A stretch of 16,757 bases of DNA, taken from CAIMUM01 sp034429715 (GTDB lineage: Bacteria > Chloroflexota > Dehalococcoidia > GIF9 > UBA5629). The first letter of the stretch is position 1. Every line of letters starts with the position of its first letter. Location: NCBI GenBank assembly GCA_034429715.1, contig DAOUFR010000075.1, positions 1 to 16,757 on the forward strand. Direction: 5' to 3'. Positions 7,871 through 13,890 of this stretch are shown piece by piece. Made by a program: the position numbers and the translations under genes. A model generated the notes under the pieces. The model was not told the DNA's origin. It did not search any database and saw nothing but the letters and a program-made list of their open reading frames with translations.

Positions 7871-8701
7871 TCATACCTTGATGTTCATGTAGTTAATGAG
7901 AATACTGTCTCTCACCGGCGTAGGCAGCAACCTGTTCAGGAACATGAAAAAGGAGCTCTTGAAATCCATCTGATTGTGAAGTTTTGGTTTCTCGGACTTA
8001 AGCACCTTTACAATCTTCTTAGCCGCTTCAATAGGTGTCGGTGCCGTTTTAACGAGTTCATCGTCCCTATCCATAAATCTCTTAGCCCTATCTCTATAAG
8101 GCGATTCCGCAGGTAGCAGATGGTGGATTTTGGTACCCATGCTGGTGGAAACCTGTGCAGGTTCGATCAAGGCTACACGTATACCGAACGGCTCGATCTC
8201 ATAGCGCATGGCATCAACCATGCCTTCGATCGCGAACTTGCTTGCCACGTAGATGGAATCGAATGGGAATGGGATCTGGCCGACCAATGAGGACATGGCA
8301 ATAACCTTGCCACCGCCCTGTTTTCTCAATGAGGGAATGAAAGCCTGAAAGATGGCGGCAGTACCAATAACATTGATCTCCAAACATTTTAAGGCCGCCT
8401 CTAAATCAACTTCTTCAAAGGAATCAAAAATGCCGATGCCGGCATTAGAGAGCACGACATCAACTTTGCCATACTTCTTTAAGACACTATCACGGAATTT
8501 AAGAACCCCCGGGCGGTCGGTAATATCCAGGGTGGTGAGCAAATGGTCTCCTCCAAGATTGCTCAGCTCTTTCTTTAACGAGATAATGCCTTTTTCATCC
8601 ACATCAAAGCCAGCGATATTATCGCCTCCGCTAGCCAGGAGTTTGGCTACCTCTCGCCCCATGCCATCAGCTAAACCAGTAATAACGATTGTCTCAGCCA
8701 T
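7871..8701 (-). CDS. Short-chain dehydrogenase/reductase (SDR), NAD-type
   Basis: A 276-residue classical SDR with a Rossmann fold. The cofactor motif is TGLADGMG (residues 8-15, TGxxxGxG). Asp33 at the end of the second strand (GFDVD) favours NAD over NADP. NAG is at 86-88, Asn110 in EINVIG, and the catalytic set is Ser137/138, Tyr151 and Lys155 (YVASK). It probably interconverts an alcohol and a carbonyl. ATG 8701 has a perfect AGGAGG at 8709-8714, 7 nt upstream. It is the first full gene of the SDR-GRE-activase operon, so it likely acts on the GRE substrate or product (inference). A relic of a GRE start lies in its leader, suggesting that the SDR was placed between the operon promoter and the GRE. 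Confidence 0.92.
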   Translation of the reverse strand: MAETIVITGLADGMGREVAKLLASGGDNIAGFDVDEKGIISLKKELSNLGGDHLLTTLDITDRPGVLKFRDSVLKKYGKVDVVLSNAGIGIFDSFEEVDLEAALKCLEINVIGTAAIFQAFIPSLRKQGGGKVIAMSSLVGQIPFPFDSIYVASKFAIEGMVDAMRYEIEPFGIRVALIEPAQVSTSMGTKIHHLLPAESPYRDRAKRFMDRDDELVKTAPTPIEAAKKIVKVLKSEKPKLHNQMDFKSSFFMFLNRLLPTPVRDSILINYMNIKV

Positions 8702-8772
8702 AATGAAACCTCCTCATTGTTATTTCATCCTGTTTTCAGAAATCCGACTTCATCACCACTCGTTCATTTGTT

Positions 8773-8811
8773 TCATCGATGCCGCATGGTTACTGTCGTT
8801 TGCTGAGCCAT
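8773..8811 (-). pseudogene. Relic of a duplicated GRE 5' end (12 codons)
   Basis: On the minus strand from ATG 8811 the sequence reads MAQQTTVTMRHR and then stops (TGA 8773-8775). The real GRE begins MAQPSTVTMR, so 8 of the first 10 residues match. At DNA level 26 of the first 29 bases are identical, and a purine-rich run stands upstream in both. It is too short to be an enzyme: it is either a leftover of a GRE gene that once followed the promoter directly, or a leader peptide preserved from it. The differing residues include non-synonymous changes, which favours decay. Confidence 0.75.
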
Positions 8812-8893
8812 AGCAACCCCCTTCTTTGAATAAATGAATATCAATAATTATATTTATGATAGTAAATGGGCTGGGAAGGCTTTTGCTGTACGT

Positions 8894-8922
8894 ATATTAA
8901 CAGCCGCTGGATATGCTGTCAA
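8894..8922 (-). promoter_or_regulatory. Promoter of the SDR-GRE-activase operon
   Basis: On the minus strand: TTGACA (8922-8917), a 17-bp spacer and TAATAT (8899-8894). Predicted start about 8887, leaving a leader of about 186 nt before the SDR. The -35 is embedded in CGCCGAATTGACA, which differs by one base from the element at the AOR promoter. Confidence 0.55.
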
Positions 8923-8938
8923 TTCGGCGTATCAACTC

Positions 8939-8983
8939 GGTGAACAAACTCATTAATATTAGCTCAATATAACACTGTTCACC
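8939..8983. repeat. Spaced inverted repeat GGTGAACA/TGTTCACC
   Basis: Perfect 8-bp arms at 8939-8946 and 8976-8983, separated by 29 nt. A smaller inverted pair, ATATT (8956-8960) and AATAT (8966-8970), lies inside almost on the same centre. It stands just upstream of the -35 of the SDR-GRE operon, where an activator or looped regulator could bind. As RNA it could also form a hairpin downstream of the AOR gene, but no U-tract follows. Confidence 0.5.
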
Positions 8984-9061
8984 TGGATGACATTATAGGG
9001 AAGGGCACTTAGAGTGTAAGGTAATCAACTTCTTTAAAGACGCCGTCTATTAATTGTTGTA

Positions 9062-10894
9062 TCACTCATTTTCAGGCCACAGATCTTTGGCAACATCCTT
9101 CAGCCCCAGCTCTATCAGTTTTTGCTTTTCAGGCTTGCCTGTGTTCCAATCCCATTGCCGATAATCGTAGTATTCCTTGAGTAACACAGCCATATCAGGT
9201 GCTTTTCCTTCGGAAGCGCCCTCTTTAAGAGCTTCGACGGTTATTCGCGGCATTTTATCATCTTCCCGTGTTATTCCAAGTTTATTATTAATTGCTCTCT
9301 TTATAGTTATCGAACGTTCACCAATTATATTGAGGTCGGTCGGATTGCATTCCCACCCGGTGACATTAGTAAATACTTCTGCTATTAGCGTCGCGGAGAA
9401 TGGAGCGAACTTGCAAAGGAGAAGAGAGTCGAAGTTTTCGAGGTAGTTCTGCAATCTGGCCGATATGGCCGCCTTTTGTTCAGACTTGAATCTGTCGTCA
9501 CTTTGAGCGATATCCAGTTCGGGAATAGACCAGCCAAGCTCAACTCTATAGTAATTGCCTTTCATGTGGCATGCACCACGAGGACTCGTTGCATAGCAAA
9601 TCGCCTGGCCGGGGAAAGCCCTGGCGTCGTGCATAGGCACCTCAAGTCCTTTAACATTGGCTGCTTCATCGGCGTCAATGCCCAATTCTCGTGCCATCTT
9701 ACGTGTGCCCTCACCTAATATCTCGCCTATCCCCTCCCTCTTTACAATTAAATTGATCAGTTTAATAATAGTATCAGTATCACCCCACTTTATTTTCATG
9801 CCAGCCCTTTTCTCGGTAAGAAGTCCCTTATCGAAGAGATACATTGCAAAAGCAATCGATACACCGGCTGAAATAGTATCAATTCCATAAGCATTACAAA
9901 GGTGATTGGCTATAATAATTGATTCAAGGTCGAAATTCATGCATAGTGGGCCGAATGATCCTACTGTTTCGAATTCGGGGCCGTCTACATCAACATTTTC
10001 CCTGAAATTCAATATATGCCGGCCACATGCAACGGGACATCCATGACAGGACAAGCCCTTCACCAAATATGACTCCTTCAACTTAGTAGCACTTATTTTC
10101 TCCGTGGGGAAGACATTTTTTGTGAAATACCTTGCTGGCATATCAGAAAGGAGCTGGGCGATTTCTACATAACCCATTGTGCCAAATTGTTTAAACATGT
10201 CCATTGACGACATAGCAAGGTCCCTTGCCTGCTTTGTGAGTTCAGTGATTTTCTCTGGATTTGCCACTCCTACCTTAATGTTCCCGGAAGCGGCGATAGC
10301 CTTGAGTTTCTTGGAACCCATCAGCGCTCCCATCCCGCAACGACCGGCTGCCCTGCCGTGATCGTTCATTACGCAAGCATAGCTCACCATGTTTTCACCA
10401 GCCTGTCCTATAGACGCCACGCTAAGCCCGTCCACTTTAAGCTCATCTTTCAGGGATTTTTGCGTCTCATAAATATCCTTACCCCACAAACTTGATGCAT
10501 CCCTGATTTCAACCTTACCTTCAGTCAAATATAAATAGACAGGCCGGTCCGCCTTACCAGTCACAGCAATGCCATCGAAGCCTGCCGCTTTTAGTTTGAC
10601 CGGAAATATGCCCGCGGTTGTTGATTCTCCCCATATTCCTGTGAGTGGCGATATGCCGCATATGGCGATGCGGCTGGACATTGGAATACCCGTGCCGACA
10701 AACGGCCCCGCGGCAAGAATCAACAGTTTATCAGAGCCCAGTGGATCACCAGGTTCAACCTGACCGTAAATTAGCCTGGCGGCCAGCGCAGAGCCACCAA
10801 TATATTGTTTCAGTTCATCTGGTGGAAATTCCAGATTCTTAGTTTTACAGGTACTGAGATCTATGTGTAGAAATCTGCCACAATATCCGAACAT
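9062..10894 (-). CDS. Aldehyde:ferredoxin oxidoreductase, tungsten-containing family
   Basis: A 610-residue AOR-family enzyme that oxidises aldehydes to carboxylates with ferredoxin, using tungsto-bispterin and a [4Fe-4S] cluster. The N-terminal domain starts MFGYCGRFLHIDLS and includes PMSSRIAICGISPLTGIWGE. The pterin-binding segment GRCGMGALMGSKKLKAI is at 184-200. Cluster ligands are CHGCPVAC (Cys283, Cys286, Cys290) and Cys494 in DSLLLC, so the set is complete and the length is normal. ATG 10894 has AGGAG about 9 nt upstream. It has its own promoter and stands divergent from the TetR gene and upstream of the SDR-GRE operon. Oxidation of an aldehyde made in that pathway is a reasonable inference, but the substrate is unknown. 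Oxygen-sensitive, cytoplasmic. Confidence 0.93.
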   Translation of the reverse strand: MFGYCGRFLHIDLSTCKTKNLEFPPDELKQYIGGSALAARLIYGQVEPGDPLGSDKLLILAAGPFVGTGIPMSSRIAICGISPLTGIWGESTTAGIFPVKLKAAGFDGIAVTGKADRPVYLYLTEGKVEIRDASSLWGKDIYETQKSLKDELKVDGLSVASIGQAGENMVSYACVMNDHGRAAGRCGMGALMGSKKLKAIAASGNIKVGVANPEKITELTKQARDLAMSSMDMFKQFGTMGYVEIAQLLSDMPARYFTKNVFPTEKISATKLKESYLVKGLSCHGCPVACGRHILNFRENVDVDGPEFETVGSFGPLCMNFDLESIIIANHLCNAYGIDTISAGVSIAFAMYLFDKGLLTEKRAGMKIKWGDTDTIIKLINLIVKREGIGEILGEGTRKMARELGIDADEAANVKGLEVPMHDARAFPGQAICYATSPRGACHMKGNYYRVELGWSIPELDIAQSDDRFKSEQKAAISARLQNYLENFDSLLLCKFAPFSATLIAEVFTNVTGWECNPTDLNIIGERSITIKRAINNKLGITREDDKMPRITVEALKEGASEGKAPDMAVLLKEYYDYRQWDWNTGKPEKQKLIELGLKDVAKDLWPENE

Positions 10895-11029
10895 TATTTC
10901 TTCTCCTGAAGTACAAGTTATTCTTATTTTCAGGTTGCGGAGCTGTTAGTTATTGCCTGATCACCCCGCATTCGAACATTCTCGGGAAAAGCGGCTGTCA
11001 ATTAATAGGGCAGAGCCTGATGTTCCGTA

Positions 11030-11058
11030 AGTCTAACAATCGTCATTATATTTGTCAA
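11030..11058 (-). promoter_or_regulatory. AOR promoter
   Basis: On the minus strand: TTGACA (11058-11053), a 17-bp spacer and TAGACT (11035-11030). Predicted start about 11023, so the leader is about 130 nt. The -35 is part of CGGCGAATTGACA (11065-11053), which matches the SDR-GRE promoter at 12 of 13 positions. The spacer contains ACAAT-CGTC-ATTAT (11036-11049), resembling the palindrome at the TetR promoter. Confidence 0.55.
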
Positions 11059-11138
11059 TTCGCCGAACTGGTTCATTATTGTATTGCAAGCAAATATAAA
11101 TCACTCGCCGGGAAAAGACGTCAATTATTAATGTAAGC

Positions 11139-11144
11139 TATAAT
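11139..11144 (+). promoter_or_regulatory. -10 box of the TetR-family gene
   Basis: A perfect TATAAT. A weak -35 (AAGACG, 11115-11120) lies 18 bp upstream. The predicted start is at about 11151, inside the palindrome described in the next entry. An AGAGGA Shine-Dalgarno follows at 11165-11170. Confidence 0.55.
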
Positions 11145-11164
11145 ATTACAATTGAGATTGTGAT
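11145..11164. promoter_or_regulatory. Putative TetR-family operator palindrome
   Basis: ACAAT-TGAG-ATTGT (11148-11161) is a perfect 5-bp inverted repeat with a 4-nt centre. It extends outward by two more matching pairs after one mismatch, giving a 20-bp near-palindrome. It lies directly after the -10 and over the predicted start of the TetR gene, ideal for autorepression. A one-mismatch version lies between the -35 and -10 of the AOR promoter (11036-11049). Confidence 0.45.
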
Positions 11165-11177
11165 AGAGGATTGATTT

Positions 11178-11801
11178 ATGGCTGCAAAAATAAAAACGCT
11201 GAATAAAAGGAAATTGCAGGCACTGGCCGCAAAGAAAAGAATATTCGAGGCATCTACCAGGCTTTTCGCGGAAAAGGGATTCGAAAAAGTCAGGATAAAA
11301 GATATTTGTGATGAAATTGGTATATCTGTAGGGGCTTTCTATTGCCACTACCCTTCAAAAGATCGAATAATAGTCGACCAATACAGGAAAATTGACGAAT
11401 ACAATGCAACTGAGATGTATGACATAATATCGCGCCAAAAGACCTATCGTGACAAACTTCAGGCCTGGAGCAGAATGAATCTCAGCTTCATGCTCGGTCT
11501 GGGCAAGCCCGCCATAAAAGTCACGTATGCCAGTCAAATCGGCTTAACGAAAAAGCATTCCTTTCTGATCAACAAAAAAAGGCCAATCTACACAGTAGTG
11601 GAAAAGATATTAACAGAAGGGCAGAAAGCAGGTGAGTTTCGCAAGGATGTTTCTGGCGAGGTTTTGATACAAACAATCAACAGGGCATTTCGCGGCCTGC
11701 TGTTTGAATGGTGTCTGGCAGGAAGCAAGTTCGATCTCGAAGCAGCCTGGAAAGAGATGAACATGATTTTAAGCAATGGCATCTACAGCGATAGACCGTA
11801 A
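11178..11801 (+). CDS. TetR/AcrR-family transcriptional regulator
   Basis: A 207-residue regulator. A basic N-terminal extension leads to the TetR HTH: IFEASTRLFAEKGFEKVRI, then KDICDEIGISVGAFYCHYPS (about residues 22-60), with the recognition helix near GISVGAFYCHY. The remaining 140 residues are an all-helical ligand-binding domain of no obvious specificity. ATG 11178 is preceded by AGAGGA 8 nt upstream. It is divergent from the AOR gene and is the only regulator in the island, so it most likely represses itself, AOR and perhaps the SDR-GRE-activase operon until a pathway compound binds (inference). Its base composition matches the AT-rich island. Confidence 0.92.
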   Translation: MAAKIKTLNKRKLQALAAKKRIFEASTRLFAEKGFEKVRIKDICDEIGISVGAFYCHYPSKDRIIVDQYRKIDEYNATEMYDIISRQKTYRDKLQAWSRMNLSFMLGLGKPAIKVTYASQIGLTKKHSFLINKKRPIYTVVEKILTEGQKAGEFRKDVSGEVLIQTINRAFRGLLFEWCLAGSKFDLEAAWKEMNMILSNGIYSDRP

Positions 11802-11822
11802 CAGCGTATTCCGCCACCGCTC

Positions 11823-11852
11823 GCGTAGTTAGTTATAACATCCTAATTACGC
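11823..11852 (+). terminator. Hairpin downstream of the TetR gene
   Basis: GCGTAGTTAG (11823-11832) pairs with CTAATTACGC (11843-11852) with one G-U pair and a 10-nt loop, 21 nt after the stop codon. No T-tract follows, so it is a weak terminator candidate. Because it ends at a TATAAT (11853-11858), it could also be an operator. Confidence 0.4.
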
Positions 11853-11871
11853 TATAATTCACCGGTTAAAT

Positions 11872-11905
11872 GAGAGACAGGATTGGGCTTACAGGCCTGC
11901 TTGGC
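11872..11905 (+). pseudogene. Truncated copy of the rnpB 3' end, putative right att site
   Basis: 29 of 34 bases match 4250-4283, with 11886-11905 identical to 4264-4283. The 5' partner strand of P1 and the rest of RNase P RNA are absent, and the universally conserved ACAGAA is changed to ACAGGA, so it cannot be a functional RNA. It has the same orientation as rnpB. In site-specific integration this would be the displaced original 3' end of the host rnpB. Confidence 0.75.
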
Positions 11906-11932
11906 TATTCTTATCTGCAGGCATAAATGCGC

Positions 11933-11938
11933 TACAAT
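11933..11938 (+). promoter_or_regulatory. Possible -10 (TACAAT) upstream of the S41 peptidase
   Basis: TACAAT lies 56 nt before the chosen start; no good -35 is seen. A second candidate, TATAAT, is at 11853-11858. A short GC hairpin, GGCCC/GGGCC at 11946-11958 followed by TTT, lies in the leader. Low confidence in all three. Confidence 0.3.
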
Positions 11939-11994
11939 ATATGACGGCCCGGGGGGCCTTTAAAATTAATATTTGTTTCCACTGGAGTTGTCAG

Positions 11995-13191
11995 ATGCAT
12001 ATGAAAATGAAACCTGCCCTGTGTGTCCTGCTGACGCTGGCTGTGCTGGTTACCAGCCTGCCCATGCTGGCCTGCGATTTCAAATTTGTGCCGGGCGAAG
12101 CTGATAAAAAGACACTGCAGGGATTGCCGCCGGAGTTTCTGGCCATCAGCCAGGCCTGGGACGTGCTGCAGAAGAACTATGTCGATAAGACCAAACTCGA
12201 TCCGGTCAAGATGGCCCAGGGGGCCATACGGGGCATGGTGGCAGCGGTGGACGATCCATATACCGAATATTTTTCACCCCAGTCATTTGAGTCGACCCTG
12301 ATCGATCTTACAGGTCTTTACTATGGTATCGGCGCTTATATAGGAAAGAAGGACAATCAGATCATTATCATGTCGCCCGTACCCGGCTCTCCCGCCGAAG
12401 AGGCCGGGTTAAAGACGGGGGATATGATACTGAAGATAGACGGGCAGTCTACCGCGCAGATGAATACGACCGAGGCGTCGCAGAAGATAAGGGGCCCGGC
12501 CGGAACGGATGTTGTCCTGTTGTTTTACCGGGATGGTGAAAAGGAGCCGTTCGAGAAAAAGATAACCAGGCGCGAGATCAAGCTGGATTCGGTTAAATTC
12601 GAAATGCGCGGGAACCTGGCCTACATTCGGATACAGCAGTTCATACTTCCTACGACCAGTGACTTTAAGAAGGCGCTGACTGAGGCCGACAGGCAGGGCG
12701 CCAAAGGCCTCATACTCGACCTGCGTGACAATCCCGGCGGTCTGCTTTCGGAGTCTGTCGATGTGGCCAGCCAGTTCTTAATGCGCGGCATCGCGGTCAA
12801 GACCGTGGATAAGAATGGACTTGAGACGGTGCAGAAAGTGAAGCCGGGAGGCATCGCCAAAGACCTGCCGTTGATTGTCCTTGTCAATGGTGGCAGCGCC
12901 AGCGCCAGCGAGATCGTGGCGGGAGCGCTGCAGGACAATGGAAGGGCCAAGCTGGCCGGAGAGAAGACATTCGGCAAAGCCAGCGTGCAGAATTTCGTCA
13001 GGCTCGACGACGGATCGGCCATCAAGATGACCACGGCGCATTATTATACGCCCAACGGCACGCTTATCAGCGGAACCGGCCTGACGCCCGATTATCCACT
13101 GGACCTCAAGGATGAGGAGCTGATCAAGTGGGCAGAGGATTACCTGAACGGTATCATATCTCCGCAGCCCACACCGGCGCCGGCTCAATAA
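11995..13191 (+). CDS. S41-family C-terminal processing peptidase (CtpA-like), exported
   Basis: A 398-residue serine protease of the CtpA/tail-specific type. The N-terminus MHMKMKPALCVLLTLAVLVT is a signal peptide; LPMLAC27 resembles a lipobox, so it may be lipid-anchored outside the membrane. A PDZ domain follows at about 105-195 (IIIMSPVPGSPAEEAGLKTG). The S41 core includes LILDLRDNPGG, and the catalytic Ser303 in GGSASASE and Lys328 in EKTFGKAS are 25 residues apart as in CtpA. The usual GKGSVQ reads GKASVQ. ATG 11995 is preferred to ATG 11941 because GGAG (11984-11987) is 7 nt upstream and the longer form would bury the signal peptide. The Pro-rich tail ends 13 nt before the convergent pdxT stop. 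Confidence 0.92.
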   Translation: MHMKMKPALCVLLTLAVLVTSLPMLACDFKFVPGEADKKTLQGLPPEFLAISQAWDVLQKNYVDKTKLDPVKMAQGAIRGMVAAVDDPYTEYFSPQSFESTLIDLTGLYYGIGAYIGKKDNQIIIMSPVPGSPAEEAGLKTGDMILKIDGQSTAQMNTTEASQKIRGPAGTDVVLLFYRDGEKEPFEKKITRREIKLDSVKFEMRGNLAYIRIQQFILPTTSDFKKALTEADRQGAKGLILDLRDNPGGLLSESVDVASQFLMRGIAVKTVDKNGLETVQKVKPGGIAKDLPLIVLVNGGSASASEIVAGALQDNGRAKLAGEKTFGKASVQNFVRLDDGSAIKMTTAHYYTPNGTLISGTGLTPDYPLDLKDEELIKWAEDYLNGIISPQPTPAPAQ

Positions 13192-13204
13192 GGCGGTCCC
13201 CTGT

Positions 13205-13822
13205 CTACAGGCCGGCCATGCCTGCAAAATATCTATGCAACCTGTCGTCGCCGGTCAGCTCGGGATGAAAGGAAGTCGCCAGCAGCTTCCCCTGTACGGC
13301 AGTTACAATCTCACCTCCAGGTAGTCTGGCCAGTACCTCTACACCATCCCCTGCCTTGAATATCAGGGGAGCGCGGATAAAAACAGCGGGGAAAGGCCCC
13401 CCCTTTATACCTGATATTTGTAGTTGCGTTTCGAAGCTGTCCACCTGTCGGCCGAAGGCATTGCGCTTCACGGAGATGTCCATCAGCCCGAGAGTCTCCA
13501 TGGGGTTGCCGTCCGGATTCACTGCGCCTTTAGCCAGGCATATCATGCCGGCACAGGTGCCCCAGACCGGCACACCTCTCATCGCAAGATTTTTAACCGA
13601 AGCGATTAGATCGAAGCTGTCCATCAGCTTCATCATGGTGGTGCTTTCTCCGCCCGGTATGACCAGGCCGCTGATCTGCCCCAGCTGATCGGGCAGTTTC
13701 ACTTCGATGGCCCTGACGCCGATCCGTTCGAACATGAGTATGTGTTCTATGAAGGCGCCTTGAAGCGATAGGACTCCTATCGTCGGATTAGGTATTCTTT
13801 GATTTGATATCGACGCAGTCAT
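13205..13822 (-). CDS. pdxT: Pyridoxal 5'-phosphate synthase glutaminase subunit PdxT
   Basis: The glutaminase half of the PdxST complex; it releases ammonia from glutamine for PdxS to build pyridoxal 5'-phosphate. It is 205 residues, class I glutamine amidotransferase fold. Family motifs: IGVLSLQGAFIEHI, PGGEST (57-61), the nucleophile Cys90 in WGTCAGMI, and His186/Glu188 in FHPEL. The N-terminus is about 13 residues longer than typical, but no later ATG/GTG/TTG precedes the conserved IGVLSLQG. There is no Shine-Dalgarno, and a perfect 30-bp palindrome ends 9 nt before the start codon. PdxS is not in the window. Glutamine use fits with the neighbouring glutamine synthetase genes on the same strand. 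Confidence 0.95.
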   Translation of the reverse strand: MTASISNQRIPNPTIGVLSLQGAFIEHILMFERIGVRAIEVKLPDQLGQISGLVIPGGESTTMMKLMDSFDLIASVKNLAMRGVPVWGTCAGMICLAKGAVNPDGNPMETLGLMDISVKRNAFGRQVDSFETQLQISGIKGGPFPAVFIRAPLIFKAGDGVEVLARLPGGEIVTAVQGKLLATSFHPELTGDDRLHRYFAGMAGL

Positions 13823-13831
13823 AATTTAAGA

Positions 13832-13861
13832 GCGCCGCCCGCCTTTAAAGGCGGGCGGCGC
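13832..13861 (-). terminator. Perfect GC-rich palindrome after glnA
   Basis: Twelve-bp arms GCGCCGCCCGCC (13832-13843) and GGCGGGCGGCGC (13850-13861) around TTTAAA. It lies about 30 nt after the glnA stop and 9 nt before the pdxT start. A second small hairpin (13867-13873 with 13878-13884) stands between it and glnA. The following U-tract is poor (UCUUAAAUU), so it may attenuate rather than fully terminate. Confidence 0.65.
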
Positions 13862-13890
13862 ATGTCCTCGTCTTTAGAGATGAGATTATA

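Larger units (their letters stand above)
8812..9061. other. Intergenic control region between AOR and the SDR operon
   Basis: Together with 8702-8811 this is a 360-nt stretch without a complete gene. It holds the GRE-start relic, a sigma-70 promoter, a spaced inverted repeat, and an AT-rich imperfect palindrome near 8842-8862 in the leader. Nothing further was recognised at 8984-9061, and no intrinsic terminator of the AOR gene is evident. Confidence 0.6.
4284..11905. mobile_element. Putative catabolic genomic island inserted at the 3' end of rnpB
   Basis: About 7.6 kb bounded by direct repeats of the rnpB 3' end, a classic footprint of site-specific integration into a stable RNA gene. The block is visibly more AT-rich than both flanks: a hand count gives 22 G+C of 60 at 4381-4440 against 41 of 60 at 12901-12960. 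It contains a self-contained catabolic set (AOR, SDR, GRE, activase) with its own TetR regulator, between housekeeping genes. No integrase, transposase or inverted terminal repeats are visible, so it would be a cargo remnant or a non-autonomous element. Both the boundary repeats and the composition change are direct observations; mobility is inference. Confidence 0.6.

Noticed and set aside
11941..11943. ATG 11941 as the start of the S41 peptidase
   Set aside because: It would add 18 residues before a clear signal peptide; ATG 11995 has a Shine-Dalgarno at proper spacing.
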